A stretch of DNA of 40,875 nt from Candidatus Bathyarchaeota archaeon RBG_13_38_9 (lineage in GTDB: Archaea > Thermoproteota > Bathyarchaeia > 40CM-2-53-6 > RBG-13-38-9): the NCBI GenBank assembly GCA_001775955.1, contig MEZD01000027.1, positions 2,144-43,018 on the forward strand, in the 5' to 3' direction. Shown here piece after piece: positions 33,031-40,875 of this stretch (positions are counted from its first letter, which is position 1; every line of letters starts with the position of its first letter). Made by a program: the position numbers and the translations under genes. The notes below the pieces were generated by a model. It worked only from the letters and a program-made list of their open reading frames with translations. It was not told where the DNA came from and searched no databases.

Positions 33031-33633
33031 ATGATGACTGAACTTTCTGAGCCAGAATTGAAAGGTTTTCTTGGTAAACAAATATCGGATACATACGGCC
33101 GGAGATTAGGAACTATCATAGGTGTGACGTTAAATGATTTTGGTGAGATGCAATCCTTAGAACTTGAGAAGGGAAACAATGAATTACAACGATTGTCATT
33201 CGATCAAATCTCGATGGATAGAGATAAAATAATAGCTGTTTCAAAATGGAAGATACAAATAGAATCACTACTAAAAGAGATGGATTCGGCACAACGAAGA
33301 TTGGTCGCATTAAGTGACCTTCTTAAGCGCAAAGAGATCCCGAGAAATCTCTATGATGAATTAACACAAAAACATGAAGAAGCAATAAAAAATCTTAAAT
33401 CAAAGAAAACCGCGACCATAGAAATAATTCAAAGTAGAGAAAAAGAATTGGATAGACAGATAGAAGATTTGACGAAAATATTAATTGAATTAAAAGCTGG
33501 AAAATGGTCAGATGAGTTCTCTACTAAAGTCTATGAAGTGGCTTCAAATTCGATAGAACCAAATCTCGAATATGTGGCCAAAGAAAAGAGGGACTTGGCA
33601 GATCATATTGCCGAATTAACTAAGTTGTTTTGA
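33031..33633 (+). CDS. cdvA2: CdvA paralogue, PRC-barrel plus coiled coil without the binding tail
   Basis: About 200 residues from ATG 33031 (GGTGA five bases upstream; the track uses GTG 33022). PRC-barrel: LKGFLGKQISDTYGRRLGTI ... LEKGNNELQRLSFDQISM. Coiled coil: ALSDLLKRKEIPRNLYDEL to the end (ADHIAELTKLF). It lacks the repeat linker and RDIVVVRMEP-type peptide of cdvA1, so it probably cannot bind the winged helix of cdvB2. It forms the second CdvB-CdvA pair with cdvB3 and closes the operon. Confidence 0.88.
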   Translation: MMTELSEPELKGFLGKQISDTYGRRLGTIIGVTLNDFGEMQSLELEKGNNELQRLSFDQISMDRDKIIAVSKWKIQIESLLKEMDSAQRRLVALSDLLKRKEIPRNLYDELTQKHEEAIKNLKSKKTATIEIIQSREKELDRQIEDLTKILIELKAGKWSDEFSTKVYEVASNSIEPNLEYVAKEKRDLADHIAELTKLF

Positions 33634-33747
33634 AGAAAGTTTTATCTCTAGGCTAAATTTTCGATTTCCCTATATTCTCCATCGTATCCAGCTGAGATTT
33701 TTATCTGATTATTTCTGAGTTTGATGATTGAATTGGTCAATAAAAGA

Positions 33748-33978
33748 TTAGTTGCTTTCTTTAACTGTTCCTTTAATGCAAAGACTAGTATCCGATTTTG
33801 ATTTGAGACATGTTTTTATTTCTTTCATCCAAAGCGGATGTGTAAAATGACCTGTTCCTATTACTGAAAGGCCTTTCATAATGGCGAATCGTTCAATTTC
33901 TTGGAGATTCATATTCTGGCTCGTTGAACGGCTAAACTTAGAATGAACATGCAGATCTGCAATGACTCTCAATTTCAA
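33748..33978 (-). pseudogene. Truncated PHP-domain protein remnant
   Basis: 76 residues only. It begins RVIADLHVHSKFSRSTSQNM and has KGLSVIGTGHFTHPLWMKEI, the first two motifs of PHP-domain proteins of the EndoQ/helicase-associated type, which normally run to 350 or more residues and have GTGDFTHP. Asp is replaced by His, and the chain ends soon after with TSLCIKGTVKESN. The remaining minus-strand sequence to 33634 shows stops in all frames I checked and no continuation. The gap 33634-34160 otherwise holds no recognised feature. Confidence 0.65.
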
Positions 33979-34160
33979 TCACTTCTAGATTGAGACATAA
34001 TTCGATTTACCCCAGATTGTCTATGCAACTCTAATTCCTTATTGAAATATGAGCAAAGCGAGAATTCTTATTTTAGAGTTCCCCAGATAGAATGCCAATA
34101 AGTTGGTATTAATCAATCGTTTGTTTAAGAATCAAAAAATAAGGATAATAGTGATTTGCA

Positions 34161-35609
34161 ATGAGCGTGAAAGATGTCGGTATCACAGTTTCAAAGGATA
34201 AGGATTTCTCTGAATGGTATACTCAAGTGATATTGAAAGCCGAGTTGGCGGATTATTCGGCAGCGAAAGGATTCATGGTTCTGAGGCCCAACGGCTATGA
34301 GATGTGGGAGAAAATTCGTGAATTCATTGATCCGAGGATAAAGAAAACAGGCCACAGAAATGCATACTTTCCATTATTAATTCCTGAAAGCTTAATAAAA
34401 AAAGAAGCGGAGCATTTTGCAGGTTTTACTCCAGAAGTTTTTTGGGTCACACATACCGGCAATAATGAAATTGGAGAGCGCTTAGCTACACGACCAACAT
34501 CAGAGACAATAGCATATCACTCTTATGCAAAATGGATCCAGAGCTGGAGAAACCTTCCTCTCTTGTTGAATTTCTGGAACTCAGTACTTAGAGCTGAAAT
34601 CACTGGGACAAAGCCATTCATTAGGACAAGTGAATTTCTTTGGCAGGAGGGTCATACAGTTCATGAGAACAAGGAAGATGCCGACAAGGAAGTTTTTATG
34701 ATTTTAAATCTTTACAGGGAATTGATAGAAGATATTTTAGCTATTCCTGTAATTTTGGGAAAGAAGACTGAACAAGAAAAATTTGTTGGAGCTCTCTATA
34801 CCACTACTTTGGAGGCTATTATGGGGGATGGTAAAGCGCTCCAAATGGGAACTTCACATAATCTTGGTCAGAATTTCTCAATCCCATTCGGTATTAAGTA
34901 TCTTGGACGTGATGAAAAGGAACATTTTGCTTGGCAGGCCTCTTGGGGAGTCTCTTGGAGATTAATAGGCGCGGTAGTTATGGTTCACGGAGATGACAAA
35001 GGATTAGTACTTCCACCAAAAATTGCGCCGATTCAAGTAGTTATAGTACCTATCTTCTTTAGTGACGATGATAAGAAGAACGTCAATAATATGGCGATCG
35101 AAGTACAAGAAAAACTTGAAAAAGCAAAAATTGCATGTTTCAATGATTCTAGGGAACAATTTACACCTGGATGGAAATTCAACGAATGGGAGCTTAAAGG
35201 CATACCATTGAGGATAGAGATAGGGCCTAGAGATTTTCGAGAAGGCAAAGTCATTCTTGTAAGAAGAGATACTAATGAAAAGTTATCAATTAAATATGAA
35301 GAATTAATCGACAACGTTAACAGCACACTTGAACAAATTCAAAAGAATCTTTTTGATAAAGCTAAAAAATTTCTAAATGAGCATACTGAAAAAATACAAA
35401 ATTATGATCAATTCAAAAATGTTCTTATAGAGAAAGGAGGGTTTCTTAAAGCATGTTGGTGTTCCAAACAAGAATGTGAGGATCAAATCAAAGATGAGAC
35501 AGGTGCGACCATTAGGGCAATACCGTTAGAGGAGGAACCGATCTGGTCAAACTGTGTATATTGTGGCAATAGATCAAATCAAGTAGCTTATTTCGCCAGG
35601 GCATATTGA
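34161..35609 (+). CDS. proS: Prolyl-tRNA synthetase, archaeal/eukaryotic type
   Basis: 482 residues. Class II synthetase charging tRNA-Pro. Core motifs are DFSEWYTQVILKAELADYS, RNAYFPLLIPESL (motif 1 region), RPTSETIAYHSYAKWIQSW (motif 2), and SHNLGQNFS with WGVSWRLIGAVVMVHGDDKG (motif 3). The C-terminal extension carries the zinc domain, CWCSKQECEDQIKDETGA and SNCVYCG, typical of the archaeal type and absent in bacteria. Standard length; no editing domain insertion is present. Confidence 0.96.
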   Translation: MSVKDVGITVSKDKDFSEWYTQVILKAELADYSAAKGFMVLRPNGYEMWEKIREFIDPRIKKTGHRNAYFPLLIPESLIKKEAEHFAGFTPEVFWVTHTGNNEIGERLATRPTSETIAYHSYAKWIQSWRNLPLLLNFWNSVLRAEITGTKPFIRTSEFLWQEGHTVHENKEDADKEVFMILNLYRELIEDILAIPVILGKKTEQEKFVGALYTTTLEAIMGDGKALQMGTSHNLGQNFSIPFGIKYLGRDEKEHFAWQASWGVSWRLIGAVVMVHGDDKGLVLPPKIAPIQVVIVPIFFSDDDKKNVNNMAIEVQEKLEKAKIACFNDSREQFTPGWKFNEWELKGIPLRIEIGPRDFREGKVILVRRDTNEKLSIKYEELIDNVNSTLEQIQKNLFDKAKKFLNEHTEKIQNYDQFKNVLIEKGGFLKACWCSKQECEDQIKDETGATIRAIPLEEEPIWSNCVYCGNRSNQVAYFARAY

Positions 35610-35647
35610 AAAAATATTGACGAGTGTCTAAAAATAATTATGTTCGC

Positions 35648-36712
35648 CTAGCTTTCCTGTTTTGTGCCACATTGCTCACAGAAATCACTTATAGCCTCTA
35701 TAGTTGCACCGCAATTCATGCAATATTTTGTTGATTCCTTTTTATGTTGCGATTTTTTTCTAACAGCAATAACTAATATCGTAATAATTATCAAGGCAGT
35801 TATGATGATGAGTCCATAGTTATCTGTTAAAACGTTGAGTTGATTTTCTTCTATAGGTGGAGATGTAGTGTAAGGTGTCGAAGTTGTGGACTTTGATGGG
35901 TCAAGTGTTGGAGTAGAGGTTATAACAGGTTCTGAGGGCTCAGGCTTTGGAGTGGAGGTTATGGGGGGTTCTGGTTGAGATGTCTCAGTTTCTACTATCA
36001 GGCTAATTTCATCCCAAAAGGCGTCAGGCGTTTGGAGATGTGAAACAGTAGTTAGTTCAAAGCTTACCACGAGTTCTTTCAGGATTATGTTTTGAGGATT
36101 TCCATGTTTAGAGGAGAAATCATTACTTAAGTTTCGTTTAATGAAAGTCCATTGATGAATTCCGCTTTCTGGTTGTGGAGTCTGTGGGTCGGGCATTGGG
36201 GTAATATCTTTCATAGATTCAAGTAGAAAGAAAATTGTGTTGTCGGAAGTGTTGTATAGAAACTCGCCCACAGCGGGAGGTGCCCATGCGACATAATAAG
36301 ATAGATTGATTGAGCGACCATCTTCTAATTTCATATGAATTATGGTTCTAATATTCGTATGGTCGTTACGACCGGCAACTGCAGGTAGAACCCAGAAGCT
36401 AAGAATCATATCAAGATCTTTGATGTTGCTCTGGACTATTTGGGTGGCTCCACCACCTCTCTTTAGTGTATAGGTGCTTTGAGGAATTGGGTCTGCCCAA
36501 GTTCTTACGCTCTTAGATCCAGAGTGCTTTGTACCTGCTGTAATTGCTATGTTTCCATGTGTTTCATGATAAACATATGGTTCCCATTCATTCAAATTGG
36601 ATTCGAAATCCCCATTTACTATCAACTCTGTTTTTGAAGAAGCGGATACTAAATATGGTTCATAAACTGCTGTTAGTATTAGCAATATGAGAACAAATTT
36701 GAATAATTTCAT
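35648..36712 (-). CDS. Secreted NGDFE-domain surface protein with TM anchor and cytosolic zinc ribbon
   Basis: 354 residues. Signal peptide (about 4-22, FKFVLILLILTAVYEPYLVS), jelly-roll domain starting IVNGDFESNLNEWEPY near residue 31, a Pro/Thr/Ser-rich linker (STPKPEPSEPVITSTP and similar), one membrane span (GLIIITALIIITILVIA) and a basic stretch. It ends in a double-CxxC ribbon, YCMNCGATIEAISDFCEQCG, which lies inside the cell by topology. The layout matches the protein at 20079 plus the ribbon. This could pass an external binding signal inwards (inference). It is divergent from the proline-rich gene. Confidence 0.8.
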   Translation of the reverse strand: MKLFKFVLILLILTAVYEPYLVSASSKTELIVNGDFESNLNEWEPYVYHETHGNIAITAGTKHSGSKSVRTWADPIPQSTYTLKRGGGATQIVQSNIKDLDMILSFWVLPAVAGRNDHTNIRTIIHMKLEDGRSINLSYYVAWAPPAVGEFLYNTSDNTIFFLLESMKDITPMPDPQTPQPESGIHQWTFIKRNLSNDFSSKHGNPQNIILKELVVSFELTTVSHLQTPDAFWDEISLIVETETSQPEPPITSTPKPEPSEPVITSTPTLDPSKSTTSTPYTTSPPIEENQLNVLTDNYGLIIITALIIITILVIAVRKKSQHKKESTKYCMNCGATIEAISDFCEQCGTKQES

Positions 36713-36791
36713 GTCTGCACTTCGATTTTTTATGTAATTTTGAAATTATTGTGTTGGTTAATAAAGGGAACGAAGCTAAATGTTTATACAA

Positions 36792-36809
36792 GAATCTTAC
36801 GCAAGATTC
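36792..36809. promoter_or_regulatory. 7-bp inverted repeat between two divergent genes
   Basis: GAATCTT (36792-36798) is the exact complement of AAGATTC (36803-36809), with the 4-base loop ACGC. A TATA-like GTTTATAC lies just upstream (36782-36789). It could form a 5'-leader hairpin of the plus-strand proline-rich gene or act as an operator. Confidence 0.4.
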
Positions 36810-36856
36810 ATATTCTCCAAACTCTCACTTATTTGACTATTCGAGGTAAAATGATA

Positions 36857-37180
36857 ATGTCTTACTATATGATTCCGAGGCCATCAATAATATCATCATA
36901 TATTCCTCCACCAGAACAATATATGGTTCCATATGTGGTTCAGCCACCTCCAGTACCTTATGTAGTACCTCAGCCCCCAGAAGTATATTATCAGCCACCG
37001 CCCCAACAAATGGTTATTCCTCAACCACCTCAAATAGCGTTTTATCAACCACCTCCCGTACAATATTTTATTCAACCTCCTCCACAGCCCGCAGCATATC
37101 TTCCTCCGCCACAAGAATACTATGTTCCAACACCGCCTTTGACTTACTTTACTCAATCTCCGCTTCTCCTAGTAGCCTAG
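36857..37180 (+). CDS. Low-complexity Pro/Tyr/Gln-rich protein
   Basis: 107 residues from ATG 36857, with GAGGT nine bases upstream; the track's longer start adds unlike sequence. It has almost no charged residues and is built of loose PP-rich repeats such as PPPVPYVVPQPPEVYYQPPP. There is no signal peptide or membrane span. The opposite-strand ORF 36896-37156 is a mirror of the proline codons. Such proteins are flexible binding or condensate-forming segments in other organisms; no function can be assigned here. Whether it is expressed is uncertain. Confidence 0.55.
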   Translation: MSYYMIPRPSIISSYIPPPEQYMVPYVVQPPPVPYVVPQPPEVYYQPPPQQMVIPQPPQIAFYQPPPVQYFIQPPPQPAAYLPPPQEYYVPTPPLTYFTQSPLLLVA

Positions 37181-37201
37181 TATTAATCTAATCCCGATTT
37201 T

Positions 37202-37225
37202 TCTGCTATTTGATAGCGGAGCAGA
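37202..37225 (+). terminator. Overlapping inverted repeats 3' of the proline-rich gene
   Basis: TCTGCT (37202-37207) pairs with AGCAGA (37220-37225), and the inner GCTAT-TTG-ATAGC (37205-37217) can form its own 5-bp hairpin. It begins 21 bases after the stop codon. A 3'-end signal is the simplest reading, though the T-run lies upstream rather than downstream. Confidence 0.35.
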
Positions 37226-37442
37226 TGTTCGATGTGACTTGATTTTAGAGCCACGCTGTACACTAAACTCTCTGTTTCAAGAAATTGGTGTAGTAATATT
37301 TTTCATAGTTAACTTGTTTTTCTTTATTTATTGGATTAAATAAAGAATGTAAACGGTTCTAACAAGTTAGTAATGAATAAATTTGTAATGAAAGAGCTCT
37401 TGCTAATATTTTGTAAAATAATACTTGTAAGGTGCAATTTGC

Positions 37443-38312
37443 TTGAAAGGCGTATCAGCGGTATTGGCTACAAAGAATAACGAAAAAACTATCGATCAAG
37501 CATTACATAGTGTTATTGTAAACGGCTGTGAAGAAATAATACTCGTTGATGGGAATTCAACTGACAGAACTGTGGATAAAGCATCAAAATATCCTAACGT
37601 AAAGATCATTAGAGGTATTCATGGTATAGGCAAAGGAAAAGATATTGGTTGGAGATCTGCAAAAAATGAATTGGTATTATTCCTAGATGCTGACGCCTAC
37701 ATTGATAAGGATACGGTCCACAAACTGGCATTATGTCTTGGAAATAGTGATGTTGCTGGAGTATCCTGTCGCGTGAGTTGTGCAAATAAAAACAGACTGC
37801 TACCACGTCTCAAGGATTTTTATTTTCAACAAATTTATGATAAGCAATTTCAAGGATCACATGTTATTGAATCTGATGCAGACCCAACGATTTGTGGATT
37901 GTTCAAAAAATCTTTACTAGAGTCAATAGAGGGTTTCGATGTGAGTTATCCTTATGCTGAAGATCTTAAACTTCTTCAAAAATTTCAAAAAAGAAAATTA
38001 AGAGTACTCATGACTTATGATCCTGTAGTGTATCATTATCACAGGGAAACCTCAAGCGGGGTCTATGTTCAACATTATTGTCATGGATATGGAAAAGGAT
38101 TACTGGATTATGAGTTAGGCTGTGAAACAAATAAGACAATATCCTTCAGCAATATGGTGGAATATGTGAATAGAATAACTAGACAAGCAACAAAAGATCT
38201 ATTTGCATTCATCCTTTATCCAGCTTATCTTGTCTTTATAGAATTCGCTTTCAGACTTGGTTACAATCGTGGATTACGTCCAATCGAAAACAATCAATTA
38301 GGTTCTAATTAA
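37443..38312 (+). CDS. Family 2 glycosyltransferase (GT-A fold)
   Basis: 289 residues from TTG. The nucleotide-sugar site is visible: VSAVLATKNNEKTIDQALHS, IILVDGNSTDRT and the metal motif LFLDADAYID, followed by CGLFKKSLLESIEGFD and YAEDLKLLQKF, typical of GT2. A hydrophobic helix near the C-terminus (FAFILYPAYLVFIEFAF) suggests membrane association. It shares one base with the next glycosyltransferase gene, so the two are co-translated and probably act on one lipid-linked glycan or glycolipid. Confidence 0.92.
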   Translation: MKGVSAVLATKNNEKTIDQALHSVIVNGCEEIILVDGNSTDRTVDKASKYPNVKIIRGIHGIGKGKDIGWRSAKNELVLFLDADAYIDKDTVHKLALCLGNSDVAGVSCRVSCANKNRLLPRLKDFYFQQIYDKQFQGSHVIESDADPTICGLFKKSLLESIEGFDVSYPYAEDLKLLQKFQKRKLRVLMTYDPVVYHYHRETSSGVYVQHYCHGYGKGLLDYELGCETNKTISFSNMVEYVNRITRQATKDLFAFILYPAYLVFIEFAFRLGYNRGLRPIENNQLGSN

Positions 38313-39451
38313 TGAAAATATTATACCTAATACAAAGATTCCTGCCATATATCGGAGGAGCAGAAAATCATCTCCATCAAATTGCAAAAAGACTGCCATC
38401 TAATTATGAAACATCAGTAATTACCTTTGGCCCTCACAGTCAGAAGTATCAGGTTAGCAAAATCCCAGTCAGATCATATCGAGGCTTTCGAATTCATTGG
38501 GGAACTGGATTTACAACAATAAGTCATGGAATGTTCAAAGACCTACTTAGAATGAAGCCGGACATAATTCATGCCCATACCTATGGTTTTGCACACACAG
38601 ACTTTGCGTCATTTATCGGCAAGATGAAGAATATCCCGTTAGTTGTAACCACTCATTATGATCGAAGTAAAACAGATGAAGTAAGTAAACTTGTGCTGCG
38701 AGAATTATATGATAATATAATTGGTCGTATGACTCTAAGTCTAGCAAATAAGATATTAGCAGTGACTGATTATGAAAAAAAATTTCTCGTATCAAAATTT
38801 TCTCTCAATAATGAAAAAATATCTGTAGTTCCAAATGGTGTTGAAGTCGATAAATTCAGGAATCTTCCTGATCCCCAGTCTATAATTTCACGATATGGCC
38901 TAAAGAAAAGTAGGGTGGCATTATTCGTAGGACGTATAGAGAGAAAGAAAGGAATACAATATTTACTGGGGGCTGCTACTAAAGTAGCGTCAGAATTCCC
39001 TGATTTTAAAATTCTTCTTGTGGGTCCAGATTGGGGATACCAGAATGAGCTAAAAAAAATCGTGAAAAAGAATAAAATAGAAAATATAGTTATCTTTGCG
39101 GGGCAACTTAACGAACTTGATCTGCTTAAAGCATATAACCTGAGTGAATTTTCGATTTTACCATCACTTGGAGAGGCGACAGGACTTACAATCCTCGAGT
39201 CAATGGCCGCGGGTAGACCAATAGTGGCTTCAAGACTTCCAACAATTTCTGAATTTGTAACACACGAAAAAGATGGAATATTATTTGAACCTGGAAATCC
39301 TGAAAAATTGGCGAATTCGATAATATCCTTAATGTCTAACCAGAAACTTAGAGAAAAATTGATTCAGAATGGAAAAATTATCTCTAAACAGAGAGATTGG
39401 TCCAAAATAGTAAAAATGATTACTGATATCTATCAGACGGTTAATCATTGA
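38312..39451 (+). CDS. Family 4 glycosyltransferase (GT-B fold)
   Basis: 379 residues. N-terminal acceptor half: IQRFLPYIGGAENHLHQIA and DIIHAHTYGF. C-terminal donor half: LFVGRIERKKGIQYLL near residue 210 and the GT4 site LPSLGEATGLTILESMAAG with the E-x7-E arrangement. GT4 enzymes retain configuration and use nucleotide sugars at the cytoplasmic face. Paired with the GT2 gene; the product (glycolipid, N-glycan or exopolysaccharide) cannot be told. Confidence 0.93.
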   Translation: MKILYLIQRFLPYIGGAENHLHQIAKRLPSNYETSVITFGPHSQKYQVSKIPVRSYRGFRIHWGTGFTTISHGMFKDLLRMKPDIIHAHTYGFAHTDFASFIGKMKNIPLVVTTHYDRSKTDEVSKLVLRELYDNIIGRMTLSLANKILAVTDYEKKFLVSKFSLNNEKISVVPNGVEVDKFRNLPDPQSIISRYGLKKSRVALFVGRIERKKGIQYLLGAATKVASEFPDFKILLVGPDWGYQNELKKIVKKNKIENIVIFAGQLNELDLLKAYNLSEFSILPSLGEATGLTILESMAAGRPIVASRLPTISEFVTHEKDGILFEPGNPEKLANSIISLMSNQKLREKLIQNGKIISKQRDWSKIVKMITDIYQTVNH

Positions 39452-39614
39452 TTTAATTGGCAGGATACCACACACAATTTTTAAGGAAATGATAAACGAT
39501 GCTATGTTTTCAATTATAAAATCGCTTGGTTTGAAAAAAGTACATGTTATTTTAGAATATTGTTGATGGTAACTCGAAAAATTATTATCTTACGCATGGA
39601 TTGGGCATAACCAG

Positions 39615-39944
39615 ATGATGATGGATCAAATCATTACGGAAATTTTAAAGGCGGAAGAAAAGGCGAATGAGGGGATATCAGAGGCTTCTATGAAAGCGGA
39701 GCGAATGAAAGATACAATAGAAGTTCCACAAGATGAACTATACGATAAAAAAATAGCGGCTTGCAAGGAAGAGGCAAAAACAATTAATGAATCTGCTAAA
39801 CAAACCGCTTTAGAGGAATCAAAGAAGATTATGGAAGAATGTGAGGATGAATTGGTCACATTGGAATTTCAAGCCAGGAAACATATGCGCAAGGCTGTAG
39901 AGACGATTGTGAAAGAGATTTTGCACGGTGATGTAAAAACTTGA
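39615..39944 (+). CDS. ahaH: A-type ATP synthase subunit H (coiled-coil stalk protein)
   Basis: 109 residues. Nearly all helical and charged, starting DQIITEILKAEEKANEGISE, with a long coiled-coil middle and a short C-terminus. Length and position before subunit E match AhaH/AtpH, which forms the peripheral stalk with subunit E. The alternative starts are the following ATG codons. It overlaps the next gene by 4 bases. Confidence 0.85.
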   Translation: MMMDQIITEILKAEEKANEGISEASMKAERMKDTIEVPQDELYDKKIAACKEEAKTINESAKQTALEESKKIMEECEDELVTLEFQARKHMRKAVETIVKEILHGDVKT

Positions 39945-40588
39945 GTGATTCGCCTGCGAGCAAACTGGTCTCAAAAATATTGAAAGACTCTGATGAACAA
40001 ACAAAGATAATTATCAATGAAGCTAGAATTTCATCCGCAGGTTTACGTGAAGAAAGAGTTAAAGAGATCAAGGAAAAAGCAGAAACAAATTGTGAAAAAG
40101 TATTAAACTCTGCTAAATTAGAAGCAGCCATTATTATTCGTCGTGAAACTGTGAATGTTAAAATTAAAACGCGTTGGAAAATTCTTTCACAAAAACGAAA
40201 TTTTATAGATGAAGCCTTTAAGAAAGCTGAACAACAATTTGAATCGAGTACCAAACAAGAAACTTATGGGAAAATGCTTAGTTCTCTTATAATCGAAGCG
40301 GCTAAAGCCGCCGGAGGAGGAAACTTGGAAATTCTTCTAAATGAGAGTGATGCAAAAAGAAAACTTCCGGTTAAAGAACTATCAAAAACAGTTAGTTCAG
40401 AATTGGGTACTGACGTAAATATTATGATATCGAGAAAGAAGATTGGCGTCGTTGGTGGTGTACTTGTTCAAACTGCTGATGGAAAAACGAAAATTGATAA
40501 TACGCTAGAGGCAATACTTGAGAGGTCAAGAAAAGATCTAGAACCAAAAATAAGTGAAATACTTTTCAAGGATGCTGTCAAGAAGTAG
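39941..40588 (+). CDS. atpE: A-type ATP synthase subunit E (peripheral stalk)
   Basis: 215 residues from TTG 39941, overlapping subunit H by 4 bases. N-terminal helix (SKLVSKILKDSDEQTKIIIN), then the globular domain with IGVVGGVLVQTADGKTKIDN and TLEAILERSRKDLEPKISE, the conserved subunit E end. It joins the stator stalk to the catalytic A/B ring. Other ATPase subunits are not in the window; the next gene is hypF, so the operon is either short or continues elsewhere. Confidence 0.92.
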   Translation: MSDSPASKLVSKILKDSDEQTKIIINEARISSAGLREERVKEIKEKAETNCEKVLNSAKLEAAIIIRRETVNVKIKTRWKILSQKRNFIDEAFKKAEQQFESSTKQETYGKMLSSLIIEAAKAAGGGNLEILLNESDAKRKLPVKELSKTVSSELGTDVNIMISRKKIGVVGGVLVQTADGKTKIDNTLEAILERSRKDLEPKISEILFKDAVKK

Positions 40589-40645
40589 AATATTCTTGTT
40601 GTATCTGTCATAAATGCTTAGCTAATATTTTTAGATGATGTTTTT

Positions 40646-40875
40646 TTGCTTGCTGATATGCTAGTAAAAGGAGTAGTACAAGGAGTTGGTTTCAGGCCTT
40701 TTGTTTATAGACTTGCTATCGAGAAAGGACTATCAGGATTTGTACAGAATAGAGGCGATGCAGGAGCAAAAATAGTAGTCGAGGGTGAAGCTTTACAAAT
40801 AGATAGTTTCATCAATGAACTTAGAACCAAGAAACCGCCGTTATCAGAAATAGATGATGTTATTATTGATTATAG
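40646..40875 (+). CDS. hypF: HypF carbamoyltransferase, N-terminal fragment (cut by window end)
   Basis: Not in the track because the stop is outside the window. From TTG 40646 or ATG 40658 it reads LVKGVVQGVGFRPFVYRLAI and continues open to 40875. This is the acylphosphatase domain of HypF, whose VQGVGFRPF signature is exact. HypF makes the carbamoyl group that HypE converts to the cyanide ligand of [NiFe]-hydrogenase. A free-standing acylphosphatase (about 90 residues) cannot be excluded without the downstream sequence, but FRPFVYRLA is the HypF form. Confidence 0.85.
   Translation, partial: MLADMLVKGVVQGVGFRPFVYRLAIEKGLSGFVQNRGDAGAKIVVEGEALQIDSFINELRTKKPPLSEIDDVIIDY

Noticed and set aside
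36896-37156. Minus-strand Trp/Arg-rich ORF
   Set aside because: It is the reverse reading of repeated proline codons.
36857-37180. PPxY late-domain link to the ESCRT operon
   Set aside because: Tyrosines mostly sit at PPxxY or PPxVY spacing, and no WW-domain protein was seen. The link is too speculative.

Overview
The window is archaeal and most consistent with a member of the TACK lineages, possibly Bathyarchaeia-like; the exact phylum is my inference. The evidence is a CdvA/CdvB/CdvC (ESCRT-type) division cluster, ribosomal protein eS26, archaeal-type ThrRS, GluRS and ProRS, Orc1/Cdc6, A-type ATPase subunits, archaeal S-adenosylhomocysteinase, a KaiC-like ATPase and a DUF35-thiolase pair. 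A tungstopterin aldehyde oxidoreductase, molybdopterin genes, a bacterial-type ferredoxin and the start of hypF suggest anaerobic or redox-flexible metabolism. Many genes start with TTG or GTG, and operons are compact with GGTGA-type ribosome binding sites.

Layout. 1-3302 (minus): class II aldolase, aldehyde:ferredoxin oxidoreductase and the start of moeA, apparently one transcription unit. 3431-5086 (plus): thiolase and DUF35 protein. 5144-7673: a membrane protein with a zinc ribbon, a coiled-coil protein resembling the CdvA coiled coil, a KaiC-like ATPase and a small two-TM protein. 7766-10845: ThrRS, a small zinc protein, a CDP-alcohol phosphatidyltransferase and eS26. 10846-12868 is a plastic stretch with a possible structured element, a membrane-anchored cytochrome c and a glycosidase-like gene broken by two in-frame stops. 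12963-18108 (plus): HypE-like protein, four-TM protein, Orc1/Cdc6, a helix-turn-helix protein, then moaC-moaB-moaA. 18157-26736: GluRS, a surface protein, an isochorismatase-like hydrolase with a flavin reductase, cysteine synthase with a Cys-rich tail, ferredoxin, ahcY and two kinases.

The most interesting part is 27123-33633, nine co-directional genes with very short gaps or overlaps: cdvB - cdvA - cdvB(with winged helix) - cdvC - Lrp/AsnC regulator - FtsX-like permease - LolD/FtsE-like ATPase - cdvB - cdvA. Two CdvB-CdvA pairs therefore flank the Vps4 ATPase and an FtsEX-like ABC pair. The permease has lost the extracytoplasmic domain normal for its family, and the ATPase has an altered signature and no H-loop histidine. 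Only one CdvA carries a tail that could bind a CdvB winged helix, and only one CdvB has that winged helix. This looks like an elaborated archaeal division or membrane-remodelling machine coupled to an ABC module.

33748-40875: a PHP-domain remnant, ProRS, a second surface protein of the NGDFE type (with a zinc ribbon), a Pro/Tyr/Gln-rich protein, two glycosyltransferases, A-ATPase subunits H and E and the start of hypF. No CRISPR array, insertion sequence, rRNA or convincing tRNA was seen.
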